From positions 1 through 20,934 of the IMG/VR virus record IMGVR_UViG_3300047476_000479: 20,934 nucleotides of DNA; one strand, written 5' to 3'. The number at the start of each line of letters is the position of its first letter. Positions within the stretch are counted from its first letter, which is position 1. Shown here in pieces: positions 1-8,234 of this stretch. Both the position numbers and the translations under genes were made by a program. The DNA comes from a virus. The notes below the pieces were generated by a model, which was not told the origin of the DNA, made no database searches, and was given only the letters and a program-made list of their open reading frames with translations.

Positions 1-706
1 CTACCTCAATGACGCCAAGGAATGAACCGCCTACACTAATGGTATCAACCGTTACAATTATTTTTTTTATATTGACTGGAACTGAAGGGGTAGTAAATTT
101 TGTTGTTGACCATGAAGAGCCATTGTAGTAAAGTTGGAATACTCCATTGTCTGGAACAACGCCATTTGTGGAAATAGTAGATTCTGTTCCAGAGTGATCT
201 TGTATTTTAATATTCCAGTTTGCTGGTTTAGAATAAGATGTTTCAAATTTGACCACTATTGTATTTGCAACAGCTGTTTTTGATATTGGGTATTCTACCG
301 TAAAATTACAATTTGAAAGCGATGTAGATATTCCCTCAGCTTTTGGAGAAAGCCAAAACTTATATTGGTTTTTTGTGCTAGAAAAATATGTTCTAACTGG
401 CAGATCTGAAGATACATTATATTTTGGTATTTGGCTTATTACATTTGGATTAAGTATAAAATAATTAATACCAGCAGATGAAGGTCTTCTTGGGTCTATA
501 ATACTTGTCAATGGGAATAACTTTTTAAATGGCTGATAGGCTTTGCCAGTTACTGGATCTGTTTTTGATGCTGTCTCCACTGGAGAAGTAATTGTAGTTC
601 CACTAATTAAATCATTCATATTATATTCTAGCCAGCATCCTCCAGACATTGAGTACGCTAATGACTGATTAATCTTATCTAGTGTTCCTTGGCTTACTGT
701 CTGCAT
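1..706 (-). CDS. Minor tail protein, 3' end cut by window edge
   Basis: An open frame of 235 codons runs from the ATG at 706 to the left edge with no stop, so the C-terminus is missing. The start overlaps the stop of the preceding gene as TAATG and has a purine-rich GGAAGAAG just upstream, which supports translational coupling. The N-terminus contains GGCWLEYNMNDL, then a PFKKLFPLTSIIDPRRP block and a YRTYFSS-like stretch followed by Ser/Thr-rich beta-type sequence. I associate this pattern with actinophage minor tail proteins encoded just after the tape measure gene. Its position suggests a tail-tip component assembled on the distal end of the tape measure. No enzyme motif is visible in the part present. 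Family assignment rests on remembered resemblance and synteny, so the exact role (distal tail, hub or spike) is open. Confidence 0.6.
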   Translation of the reverse strand, partial: MQTVSQGTLDKINQSLAYSMSGGCWLEYNMNDLISGTTITSPVETASKTDPVTGKAYQPFKKLFPLTSIIDPRRPSSAGINYFILNPNVISQIPKYNVSSDLPVRTYFSSTKNQYKFWLSPKAEGISTSLSNCNFTVEYPISKTAVANTIVVKFETSYSKPANWNIKIQDHSGTESTISTNGVVPDNGVFQLYYNGSSWSTTKFTTPSVPVNIKKIIVTVDTISVGGSFLGVIEV

Positions 707-1155
707 TATACTTCTTCCAGTGCAATAGATACATCCCAAAATAGCTGTGCTGTGTCAGCCGCATTTGCTTTTACATTTCTTTTTATGATATTAAATGAGC
801 ATGATGTAAAGCTGGCTACAAATTCTTCCGTTCTGGATGAATTATAAGCTATTTTGGCATTAAATGTTCCTTGGCCCTTAGCGCTCAAATAGAATGCCTT
901 TATGTCTTCCGCCCCCCAGCCTCCATCTACCGTCATAGTTGAATATGATGGCAACATGCTCCAGGAGGTAGACACATTCTTCTTATCGGCTATAAACAGC
1001 TTTCTAAGGCTTCCATTGGCCATTCTAGAAGACTGCTCGATACGCTGCACATCTACAGATATTGGAGATCTGTTATGTTCAGTTAATTTTTGCCATGCTC
1101 CAGCGGCGTCCTGTATAAACAGGGCTGATCCTACTGGTAAAGTTAGAGCTGCCAT
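706..1155 (-). CDS. Minor tail / distal tail tube-like protein (149 aa)
   Basis: This is a 149-residue protein with no signal peptide or membrane segment. Its ATG overlaps the tape measure stop codon (TAATG), with AGGGAAG a few bases upstream; its own stop overlaps the next start in the same way. Visible blocks are VDVQRIEQSSRMANGSLRKL, TSWSMLPS and DGGWGAEDIKAFY. I recognise these from small proteins encoded directly downstream of actinophage tape measure genes, usually annotated as minor tail or virion structural protein. The pattern of short beta strands and the position suggest a distal tail protein related to the tail tube fold, which would cap the tube and connect it to the tip. The location in the tail module is solid; the Dit-like role is an inference from synteny. 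Confidence 0.65.
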   Translation of the reverse strand: MAALTLPVGSALFIQDAAGAWQKLTEHNRSPISVDVQRIEQSSRMANGSLRKLFIADKKNVSTSWSMLPSYSTMTVDGGWGAEDIKAFYLSAKGQGTFNAKIAYNSSRTEEFVASFTSCSFNIIKRNVKANAADTAQLFWDVSIALEEV

Positions 1156-4100
1156 TATATATTCTTCCCTTGTCCAACCATTTTAACATTAATCTTGGCC
1201 TTTTGTCCAATGACAACTTCTGCTTTTTTAACAATCATATTTGACAATGCCTCGACATCCATTCCGTCAGACGCATATATTGTTTGATTAACTACATATG
1301 AGTTACCAGAAGCAACATTATCTCTTACGCTATACTGAGCTTTGTTAAAGTTATATCTAGGAGATGCTGCTGCCAATGTTTGCATGACGTCATTAGGCAT
1401 AATATTAGCTTTATTTTTTAGGTGAACAATTTCTGGACCCTTTTCTCCAACGAGGTACATTCCCCTTCCACCGTTTTCGACTCCAGTTGCAGCTGCTCCA
1501 ATAAATACCATGTCGCCAGTTTTTTTAGAAATTCCATATCTCTGCCCATTAACAATAACAGACTCGCCAATTTGAAGATCAAACCTCTTTGTTATTGCTT
1601 CTCTAGCCTCAGCATTTAAAACCTTTACTTTCTTGCCATCAAAAGTTTTTTCTTCTAGGCTCTTAGAGTAATCTCCAGAAACCTTAATATCTTTTCTTAA
1701 TGTTTTTTGTCCAGTAAGAGCATTATATACATCTGCAAGTGTTTTGCCACCAGTTATTGCTCTTGCTGCAGCTGCATCAACACCTACGCCAGTCTTTGAA
1801 TCTGCTAATATCTTAGCTGCATTTTGCTCTGGAGATACTGCGACTTTCTTGCCATCTTTGCCAACAACATATCTGTCCATCTTTTTACCAGTCGCAGCCT
1901 CTACAGCAGCAACTAATCCTGCGGCAGCTGTCTTATTGCTCTTAACATATTCTTCAATAGAGACACCAGCAAGCTTTGCATTTGCATATAACGAGGTCAT
2001 TGATGTATTAACTTTATCAATGGCAGCCTGTTGCTTATCATACTTATCTTTAATCTTATCTAAGCTTTCTCCAGCCAAAGCTGCGCTGTCTGCAAGCCCT
2101 TGTTGCTTTTTGCCCATAGCATCTATTGCTGCTTTTAGAGGAGCATTTGCAGCTTCTGTTGCCTTATCTATAGACTTCATCTGAGACTCTGTCTGTTGCT
2201 GAGAAGTTAATGACTCAAGATCTATTCTGAGTTCCTGTGCTTTTTGAGTATCTCCAGTAGCAGCAGCATTTTGCATCTGCATCCTTGTCTTTTCAATTTG
2301 TCTGCCTAAATCTGCGTCTGCTTGTGCGGCAGCTAATGCTTTCTTTCTGGCATCAGCAAGTTTATTATTTGCTTCAATTTGTTTATTCAGAGAGGCAATT
2401 CTGTCTCTATCTGATATTTGCTGCGATACGGTTTGTCCCTTAAGAGCTTTTGTATAAGATGCAATTTGGCCTTTAAGCTTTTCTAAGTTTGCGTACTGAT
2501 CTTTTAATAGGCCGCCCCTATTAGTTTTTTGAACAGAGTCGCTTACAGCTGTAAATAATGCTGCAGCAGTATTTGCTTGTTCAGCGCTAAGCTTTGATAG
2601 GTCTCCCTTAAAGCCCAAAGCCTCAAGTCTTATCTTTTGCCATGTGCTTACTATTGTATCTGACCCATTAATTATTTTTCTTACCTGTGGATTAGTCTTA
2701 GCCAATTCGTCAACAGTTTCCTTGGTAATTTTTGTATTTTTTTCTTTTGATGTATTAAGCTGATCTAAAATAATTTTTTCTGCTTCTACATAGCTTAAAG
2801 ACTTTACTTTACCAGTGTTATCTTTTGCAACCAGTCTTTCTCTTTTAGCGATTAAATCATTAATTGCTGTTTCTGTTGCCATTAAAGCTGTATTGAGTGA
2901 TGCTGCTCTTTCTTTTTTGCCTTCAGTTCTTGTTGTTTTACCAAAATCTGTAACTGATGCAACTGCTGCAGTTTGAGCGTCTGTTATTCCTTTGAACTCA
3001 GCATTTCCTACAGTAGCTGTTATTGCCTGATCTTTCTTATTTGAAAGTCTTAGCATTGTATAAACTTTTTTAGTTGCTTCGTCAGCAGACATTCCAGCAG
3101 CAATAAGCTGCTCTTTAATTCTGCGAACTGCATCTGGAACCTTGCTTGATGGCTGACGATCTAATGCTTTAATTTGCTCAGCAAATGTTTCTTTAACTTC
3201 AACCTTAAGTTTTTTATATTCTGCAATAGTCATTTGGAATGGAGTGCCGCCATCCTTCATGCTTTCATAAACAAGTTTATTGGCCGCCTCTAAATCTCTT
3301 GAATCCTGAATAACATCCTTCATCTTTGAACCAAAATCAGTAAATCTTAGTCCAGCTTTTTTGGCAGCTTCAGCTGTCATGCCAAATGTAGATATATTTA
3401 ATGTCTGTCCTTCTTTATAATGCTTCCACATTTTGTATCCAGCATAACCAGCTGCTGTTACAGCCGCTAAAGGAGCAACAAGTCCTGCAGCGGCAGCAGC
3501 GGTTGCACCGAACCCTGCTGTCATTGCTCCAGTTGCCACTGAAGCAGCTGCACGTGTTGCAATCATCTTGCCAGCGCCTTTCATAAGAGCTGGGCCAGCC
3601 ATCATTCCAACCATACTACCCATCATTGCGCCATTTTGTCCGCCAATCTTGCCACCGATGGCAGTTCCTGCTGCCATTCCACCCATGGTACCTAGCATCA
3701 TGCCGCCAGCACCTGAACCTAGTTGAGGGTTTACAACACCCTTTGCTTGCATGTATTGAACTGGATGCAGCATTGCTTGTGTAGAATAACGAGCATTTGC
3801 CATAAATGATCTTCTGATAGCTTTATCTGCTCTAGAAGCTGGCACTTCGTTGCCACGTCTATCTATGTACGCTGGGTTAAAAATTGCTCCTGGAGCATTA
3901 GCTGCTATTGTTTTTTGTTCTCCAATTACATTTTTACGATTTTGTATCATTCCAGCGGTTCTGTATCCTGAATCCTTTATCTTAGTTCCAAGCGAACTTA
4001 TACTTGCTGATATATCTGAAGCTGCAATTTTAGTGCTTGTTATTAATTTTGTAGAAGCAGTTTTAAGTCCATTAGAGATAGATGAGAATGCTGAATCTAT

Positions 4101-7100
4101 TGCTATGTTAGCCCTTTGTAGTGGCAGCTTTAATCCTGGCGCATAAGGGAAAGACCCTTGAAGGCCATAAGCATTTGTTCTTACACCACCATTACCAACT
4201 ATAGTTGTTCTAACTACAGATAATGGGCCCTCTTTATATACTGGCTGTTGAATTGGAGAAGATTGATATGAAGCTGCACGAGCTGCTTGCGCTGCAAGTT
4301 GTTCTGCACGTTTTGCTGGATTGCCACTTAGGCCATATGCTTTTTTACCACGACTAATAAGTCCACCAATTTGATACGCAGGGATTATGCCACCAGAATT
4401 TTTTGGAACAAACAGCTCTGGGCCCTTTTCACCAACAAGGTAAGGTCTTCCAGCATTTACTGGGCCTCCATTTTCACGAGCAGCATCTATTACCGCCTGT
4501 AACTTTAATCTATTCTTGCTTGCAGCAACTACCCTAAACTTTCCTCCCATGTAAACTTCGCTTTCGTTTACAGAAACAGGGCCTTGTGGAGACTGGAATG
4601 TTAGATCTGGGAAAATTTCAGAAGCTGGTACTGCATTTCTATTCTTAACAGATGCAACCATCTGCAATTGACCAAAGCCTTCTGCAGTTTCTGGGTTTTT
4701 GCTCCATGAAGAGCGACGCATAATAAATTCTTTGCCTACAAGCTCTGACCATTTGCCTTGTCTTACCAAGTCGCTAATTACTGGAGGCAAGGAATTAATA
4801 TTTCTTACGCCTCTATGTAGTGTGCCAGTAAATTTAGTTCTAAGCGTAGACAGATACGCCTGCACTGCTGGATCATTTATTGCAGCATAGTCACCCTGCA
4901 TATAATTAAATAATGCAGTTTTAGCTCTTGACTCTAGGTCGCCTGTGACAAAAGCTGGTCTGGTGTCTTGCTTGTGATATCCTGTTCCGCTATATCTTAC
5001 ACGTGCACCCTGTAATACATTTCTAATATGCATTGGGGCTTGGTATCTACCAATTTGCAATGGGCCATGCAATGGATCATCATTTACTATGTCCTGATAA
5101 TAAGGACGTGGCATTGGGAATCTGCCAGCAGGCTTTAAAGGATTATATTGTGTGGGCATTTGCCCATTAGGATATGCTTCAAATTTTTTGGCTAACTGTT
5201 TTTCTATCTCTGGGCTGACTCCATCTTTTGCCCAGTTTCTCCAGCTTATTTGGTTCTTTATTGAATTATTAAAAAGATTTGGATTCTTTGATATAAAAGC
5301 ATTGCTATTCATTATTCCATAGTTGCCCTTATTTCTTACAATCCGTCCGCCGACATTATATCCTGGCATCATGTGTGCTAATGCAGTAGCTTCACCATTA
5401 ATTTTTTCTATTCCATAATTACGGTATGACCCCATGTATCTTGTGCCGTTGGCATCATTTGCTGCAATTAGTTTATCTAGATCGGATGTGCCATATGGAT
5501 TTAGTGCAGTTTCTGCCTGTATACCTCTAGCTGCTGGATCAGTTGAATGTGCTCTTCTTTGTCCTGGAATATTTAAGCTTTCTAAATATTCTTTCTTTAA
5601 GCGAAGCTCTTTGGCTATATCTAAATACTCTTTATGCTGAAGCCTAGACCATTCAGCCTCTCCAATTTTTCCAGTTCCACTTAGACCAGATACTATGTTT
5701 GCTCTAGCACGATCAGTAAGCTGCTGTATTTTATCAGGACCAATTTTATTTACCTGAAGGAATCTTGTCAATGAAGGAAGTGCTTGTTGAGATGTTCCAT
5801 TCATCAAGTCACTAACTATATCTGCTTTTTTAGCAGCGCCATGAGCTAGAGCTGTGTTTACACTGGCCCTTAATCTTCCTCCCCAGTTTCCTACATAGTA
5901 ATACTGTCTACTTAATTCCTTAGAAGATGATCTTAGCGCTGAGCCAAATACGCTTTCCTGATATGCCCTAGCTTCTGCTCCTGACAAAGACATTCCTCTG
6001 CCAAGTAGCATCTCTCTAGAGAGTTTTGGATTCCTTCTAAAAAGCTGTCCTAGTATTTTTGTCATAACTGCTGGATTAACTACTCCATAATTTGGTCTTG
6101 ACAAGCTAATCTTTCCGCCACGCATATGCCCTGGTACGGGTCTTCCATTATTAGCTGCATCAACCGCTGCATATAGTGCTGGGTTATCTTGAATGCCTGG
6201 GCCAAAGACTGTTTCCTTTGGAGTAAGCATTGCAGTTATTTCTCCGCCATTATTCTTATAGGTAGAAGGTGCTGCTGCTACAAGTGCAGCATTTCTTGGG
6301 TCAAGTGAGGCTTGCTGGTTTAAAACATATCCACCTACTGGAACTGTTCCTAATCTATCGTCGTAAGATACAGATGCAGGACCAGAAACCTGAGTTTTGT
6401 TTGGCCCAAATGATTCTACTTTTCCACCATCATTGTATCTTCTAGGTATTGTGGTCTGCATGCTATATCCAGCACCAGAAGTTCTTACTCCAAGTCCACG
6501 TGCAATTGAATCTATTAACTTAGATGTTTCTGTTTTATGAAAAAGCTCTTTCATATTTGACTTTCCAGCTGCACTAACAACTGGTTGTGTTGTCAGTGGA
6601 ACTGTTGTAAGACTAATATTTCTAGCTTGTGCTGTAGCAATACCCTGTGCTGTTTGGGCCATCATGGTCTCTACTTGTGCATTTAGTGCAAATATTTGAG
6701 ACCTTGCTGCCTCTACTGTAATCTTGCCAGCCTGTAACTGCTTTACAATTAGTGCAGTCTCATCTGCTGCCATAGATGTTATTTTTGTCATCTGTGGAAG
6801 CAGCGCATTATAGGATTCTGATAATGAGGATGTTATAGTGCCAGTTGCTGCTATCTCAGTTTTTAGCTGTGCAATTTCTGCCTTTGATTGCATTGCAAGC
6901 GCTGCGGTCATTGAATGCCATTTAGCAGCTTCTGCTGCAACTACGCCATTTGATACTCCGTTTGCTGATGTAAGACCATTAATTCTTGGTAGATCATCAT
7001 TCATGTATGTCTGAGGTGAATTTGAAAGTCTTTGATTTACTGGCTTTGGTCCAGGAACCGTAGAGAATATTGTCTCGTCTGCTCTTTGTTGTGGAGTTTT

Positions 7101-8234
7101 TGATCCTGTTGGGATCATATGTGACATATCTCTTGAGTAGGCTCTTCCTACTAGAGGGTTACTCTTATCTACAATTCTTCCTCCGCCTGGCATTACTGTA
7201 TTACCAGCTACTGTTGACATACTGTTAGAAGTTGCAATTGTTGCAGACATTGCATTTTGTCTTAGCTTTTCAAATGATGATGCTAGTGTGAGAACTGCGT
7301 CTGAGAAAGTAGCAGCTGCTTTTGTATCGCTATAAAATGATTGCTCTACATTTTCAGCAGCAGAAGCTGCTGCCATTAATTCTGGTGTTAATAGCTTAAA
7401 GCCTGTTCCGCCCTTGCCAATATTTTTAAGCGCAAATATACCTTTTACAATATACCCAAAGAAGTTTGCTAGTACACCAGTCAACATAATAATTGGGCCA
7501 GCAATTGCTGTTAGGCTTCCAATAAATCCTAATACTGCTTTAATCGGTCCTGGTAGATTTCCAATAAATTTAATAATTCCGTCTATTGCATTTAATACAA
7601 ATGTTCCAACTTTTAAGAACTGCTCTCCAATTACTGCAAGGTCAGCCTTTACGGACTCAAGGGCTCTCCTGTATTTACCAGATGCAGACTCTGTCATCGC
7701 AGTTAATTCTCGCTCAGATATACTTGCAAGATCTTGTGTACTTGCTTTCATCAGGTCTAATACCTGTAGGGTCTGGCTTCCTTCTTTACCAAGATTTTCA
7801 AACAGTGCATTAATTCTTGCAAACTGGAACTTACCAAATAACTGCTCGATAGCTCTTGCTCTTTGCAATGGCTGTAATGCATCTAAAGAATCTTTAAGCG
7901 CCATAACTGTTCCAGTTAAGTTTCCAGCATTTTTATCTACGATACCTGCTAAATCTATACCAAATCCCATGAACTGTTCTCTGGCAACCTTGGTTGGATT
8001 AATAATAGATGCTAATGCTGACTTGAGCGCATTTGCTCCTTCTGAAGCATTAATTCCGCCTTCTCTCATTGCTGTCAAATAAAGTGCAAGATCTTGTACG
8101 TCTCCGCCAAGTGCCTTTACTACTGGGCCAGCTTTAGGAATTGCCTCAACTAAATCTGCAAGGCTTGTCGATGTCTGGTTTTCAACTGCGTTAAGAAAAT
8201 CAATTGATTCTATCAACTTCACCAAGCACCGCAA
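1155..8234 (-). CDS. Tail tape measure protein, main part (TP901/PhageMin_Tail type)
   Basis: This 2359-codon frame encodes most of the tape measure protein, which sets tail length, fills the tube and leaves the virion with the DNA. It starts in mid-domain: residues 12-32 (DFLNAVENQTSTSLADLVEA) belong to the conserved TMP core whose first half is in the frame 8200-9078. The first codon at 8234 is a TTG with no Shine-Dalgarno, so it is probably not a real start. Numbering from that codon: a hydrophobic segment at about 217-268; glycine hinge modules at 600-610, 659-680, 704-720, 959-975, 1254-1280, 1289-1300 and 2252-2282, with YLVGEKGPE present twice; an unknown insert at about 710-955; an ADP-ribosyltransferase-like domain at about 1099-1248; a Gly/Ala/Met-rich region at 1506-1604; and long Lys/Gln/Ala-rich helical, coiled-coil-like sequence at 1650-2100. 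The C-terminus overlaps the next gene (TAATG). Confidence 0.9.
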   Translation of the reverse strand: MRCLVKLIESIDFLNAVENQTSTSLADLVEAIPKAGPVVKALGGDVQDLALYLTAMREGGINASEGANALKSALASIINPTKVAREQFMGFGIDLAGIVDKNAGNLTGTVMALKDSLDALQPLQRARAIEQLFGKFQFARINALFENLGKEGSQTLQVLDLMKASTQDLASISERELTAMTESASGKYRRALESVKADLAVIGEQFLKVGTFVLNAIDGIIKFIGNLPGPIKAVLGFIGSLTAIAGPIIMLTGVLANFFGYIVKGIFALKNIGKGGTGFKLLTPELMAAASAAENVEQSFYSDTKAAATFSDAVLTLASSFEKLRQNAMSATIATSNSMSTVAGNTVMPGGGRIVDKSNPLVGRAYSRDMSHMIPTGSKTPQQRADETIFSTVPGPKPVNQRLSNSPQTYMNDDLPRINGLTSANGVSNGVVAAEAAKWHSMTAALAMQSKAEIAQLKTEIAATGTITSSLSESYNALLPQMTKITSMAADETALIVKQLQAGKITVEAARSQIFALNAQVETMMAQTAQGIATAQARNISLTTVPLTTQPVVSAAGKSNMKELFHKTETSKLIDSIARGLGVRTSGAGYSMQTTIPRRYNDGGKVESFGPNKTQVSGPASVSYDDRLGTVPVGGYVLNQQASLDPRNAALVAAAPSTYKNNGGEITAMLTPKETVFGPGIQDNPALYAAVDAANNGRPVPGHMRGGKISLSRPNYGVVNPAVMTKILGQLFRRNPKLSREMLLGRGMSLSGAEARAYQESVFGSALRSSSKELSRQYYYVGNWGGRLRASVNTALAHGAAKKADIVSDLMNGTSQQALPSLTRFLQVNKIGPDKIQQLTDRARANIVSGLSGTGKIGEAEWSRLQHKEYLDIAKELRLKKEYLESLNIPGQRRAHSTDPAARGIQAETALNPYGTSDLDKLIAANDANGTRYMGSYRNYGIEKINGEATALAHMMPGYNVGGRIVRNKGNYGIMNSNAFISKNPNLFNNSIKNQISWRNWAKDGVSPEIEKQLAKKFEAYPNGQMPTQYNPLKPAGRFPMPRPYYQDIVNDDPLHGPLQIGRYQAPMHIRNVLQGARVRYSGTGYHKQDTRPAFVTGDLESRAKTALFNYMQGDYAAINDPAVQAYLSTLRTKFTGTLHRGVRNINSLPPVISDLVRQGKWSELVGKEFIMRRSSWSKNPETAEGFGQLQMVASVKNRNAVPASEIFPDLTFQSPQGPVSVNESEVYMGGKFRVVAASKNRLKLQAVIDAARENGGPVNAGRPYLVGEKGPELFVPKNSGGIIPAYQIGGLISRGKKAYGLSGNPAKRAEQLAAQAARAASYQSSPIQQPVYKEGPLSVVRTTIVGNGGVRTNAYGLQGSFPYAPGLKLPLQRANIAIDSAFSSISNGLKTASTKLITSTKIAASDISASISSLGTKIKDSGYRTAGMIQNRKNVIGEQKTIAANAPGAIFNPAYIDRRGNEVPASRADKAIRRSFMANARYSTQAMLHPVQYMQAKGVVNPQLGSGAGGMMLGTMGGMAAGTAIGGKIGGQNGAMMGSMVGMMAGPALMKGAGKMIATRAAASVATGAMTAGFGATAAAAAGLVAPLAAVTAAGYAGYKMWKHYKEGQTLNISTFGMTAEAAKKAGLRFTDFGSKMKDVIQDSRDLEAANKLVYESMKDGGTPFQMTIAEYKKLKVEVKETFAEQIKALDRQPSSKVPDAVRRIKEQLIAAGMSADEATKKVYTMLRLSNKKDQAITATVGNAEFKGITDAQTAAVASVTDFGKTTRTEGKKERAASLNTALMATETAINDLIAKRERLVAKDNTGKVKSLSYVEAEKIILDQLNTSKEKNTKITKETVDELAKTNPQVRKIINGSDTIVSTWQKIRLEALGFKGDLSKLSAEQANTAAALFTAVSDSVQKTNRGGLLKDQYANLEKLKGQIASYTKALKGQTVSQQISDRDRIASLNKQIEANNKLADARKKALAAAQADADLGRQIEKTRMQMQNAAATGDTQKAQELRIDLESLTSQQQTESQMKSIDKATEAANAPLKAAIDAMGKKQQGLADSAALAGESLDKIKDKYDKQQAAIDKVNTSMTSLYANAKLAGVSIEEYVKSNKTAAAGLVAAVEAATGKKMDRYVVGKDGKKVAVSPEQNAAKILADSKTGVGVDAAAARAITGGKTLADVYNALTGQKTLRKDIKVSGDYSKSLEEKTFDGKKVKVLNAEAREAITKRFDLQIGESVIVNGQRYGISKKTGDMVFIGAAATGVENGGRGMYLVGEKGPEIVHLKNKANIMPNDVMQTLAAASPRYNFNKAQYSVRDNVASGNSYVVNQTIYASDGMDVEALSNMIVKKAEVVIGQKAKINVKMVGQGKNI
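3425..3719 (-). other. Glycine-zipper, membrane-prone region of the tape measure protein
   Basis: Residues about 1506-1604 of the main tape measure frame are unusually rich in Gly, Ala and Met. The spaced glycines (GMMLGTMGGMAAGTAIGG, then GAMMGSMVGMMAG) continue into an Ala-rich hydrophobic stretch ending AAGYAGYKMW. Such glycine-zipper sequence packs into membrane helices. In tape measure proteins of siphoviruses, hydrophobic segments of this kind are thought to insert in the host membrane during DNA entry. The sequence pattern is direct; the membrane role is inferred. Confidence 0.6.
4491..4942 (-). other. ADP-ribosyltransferase-like domain embedded in the tape measure protein
   Basis: This segment encodes residues 1099-1248 of the tape measure frame that begins at 8234. 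It shows the order expected for R-S-E mono-ADP-ribosyltransferases. An N-terminal helical part contains LFNYMQGDYAAIN. The first strand has TLHRGVRN with Arg1141. Next comes VGKEFIMRRSSWSKNPETAE, whose Ser1175, Ser1176 and Ser1178 match the STS strand and which is followed by the usual A-x-x-F-like helix (TAEGFGQ). Last is SVNESEVYMGGKFRVV with Glu1224 and Glu1226 as the ExE motif, followed by the usual Gly and Phe-x-Val strand. Arg-to-Glu spacing of about 85 residues fits the family. ExE (rather than QxE) would predict arginine as acceptor. This is motif reading; no structure or profile search was run. Glycine hinges flank the segment, so it looks like a cargo insertion. Confidence 0.75.

Noticed and set aside
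1744-2184. Plus-strand frame of 146 codons with apparent hydrophobic segments
   Set aside because: It lies wholly inside the tape measure coding region, with no promoter or ribosome site, and the hydrophobicity reflects the antisense of Ala/Lys-rich helices.
7414-8082. Plus-strand open frame of 222 codons
   Set aside because: It is antisense to the conserved tape measure core, has no ribosome site, and its Pro/Ile/Ser-rich composition is what antisense of a helical Ala/Gly/Lys-rich gene gives.
8210-8234. Separate start for the second part of the tape measure, or a programmed +1 shift at AAT TGA T
   Set aside because: The TTG at 8234 has no ribosome site and lies inside a conserved domain; the stop context is not like the RF2-type CTTTGA site, and a shift would still leave about 20 family residues missing.
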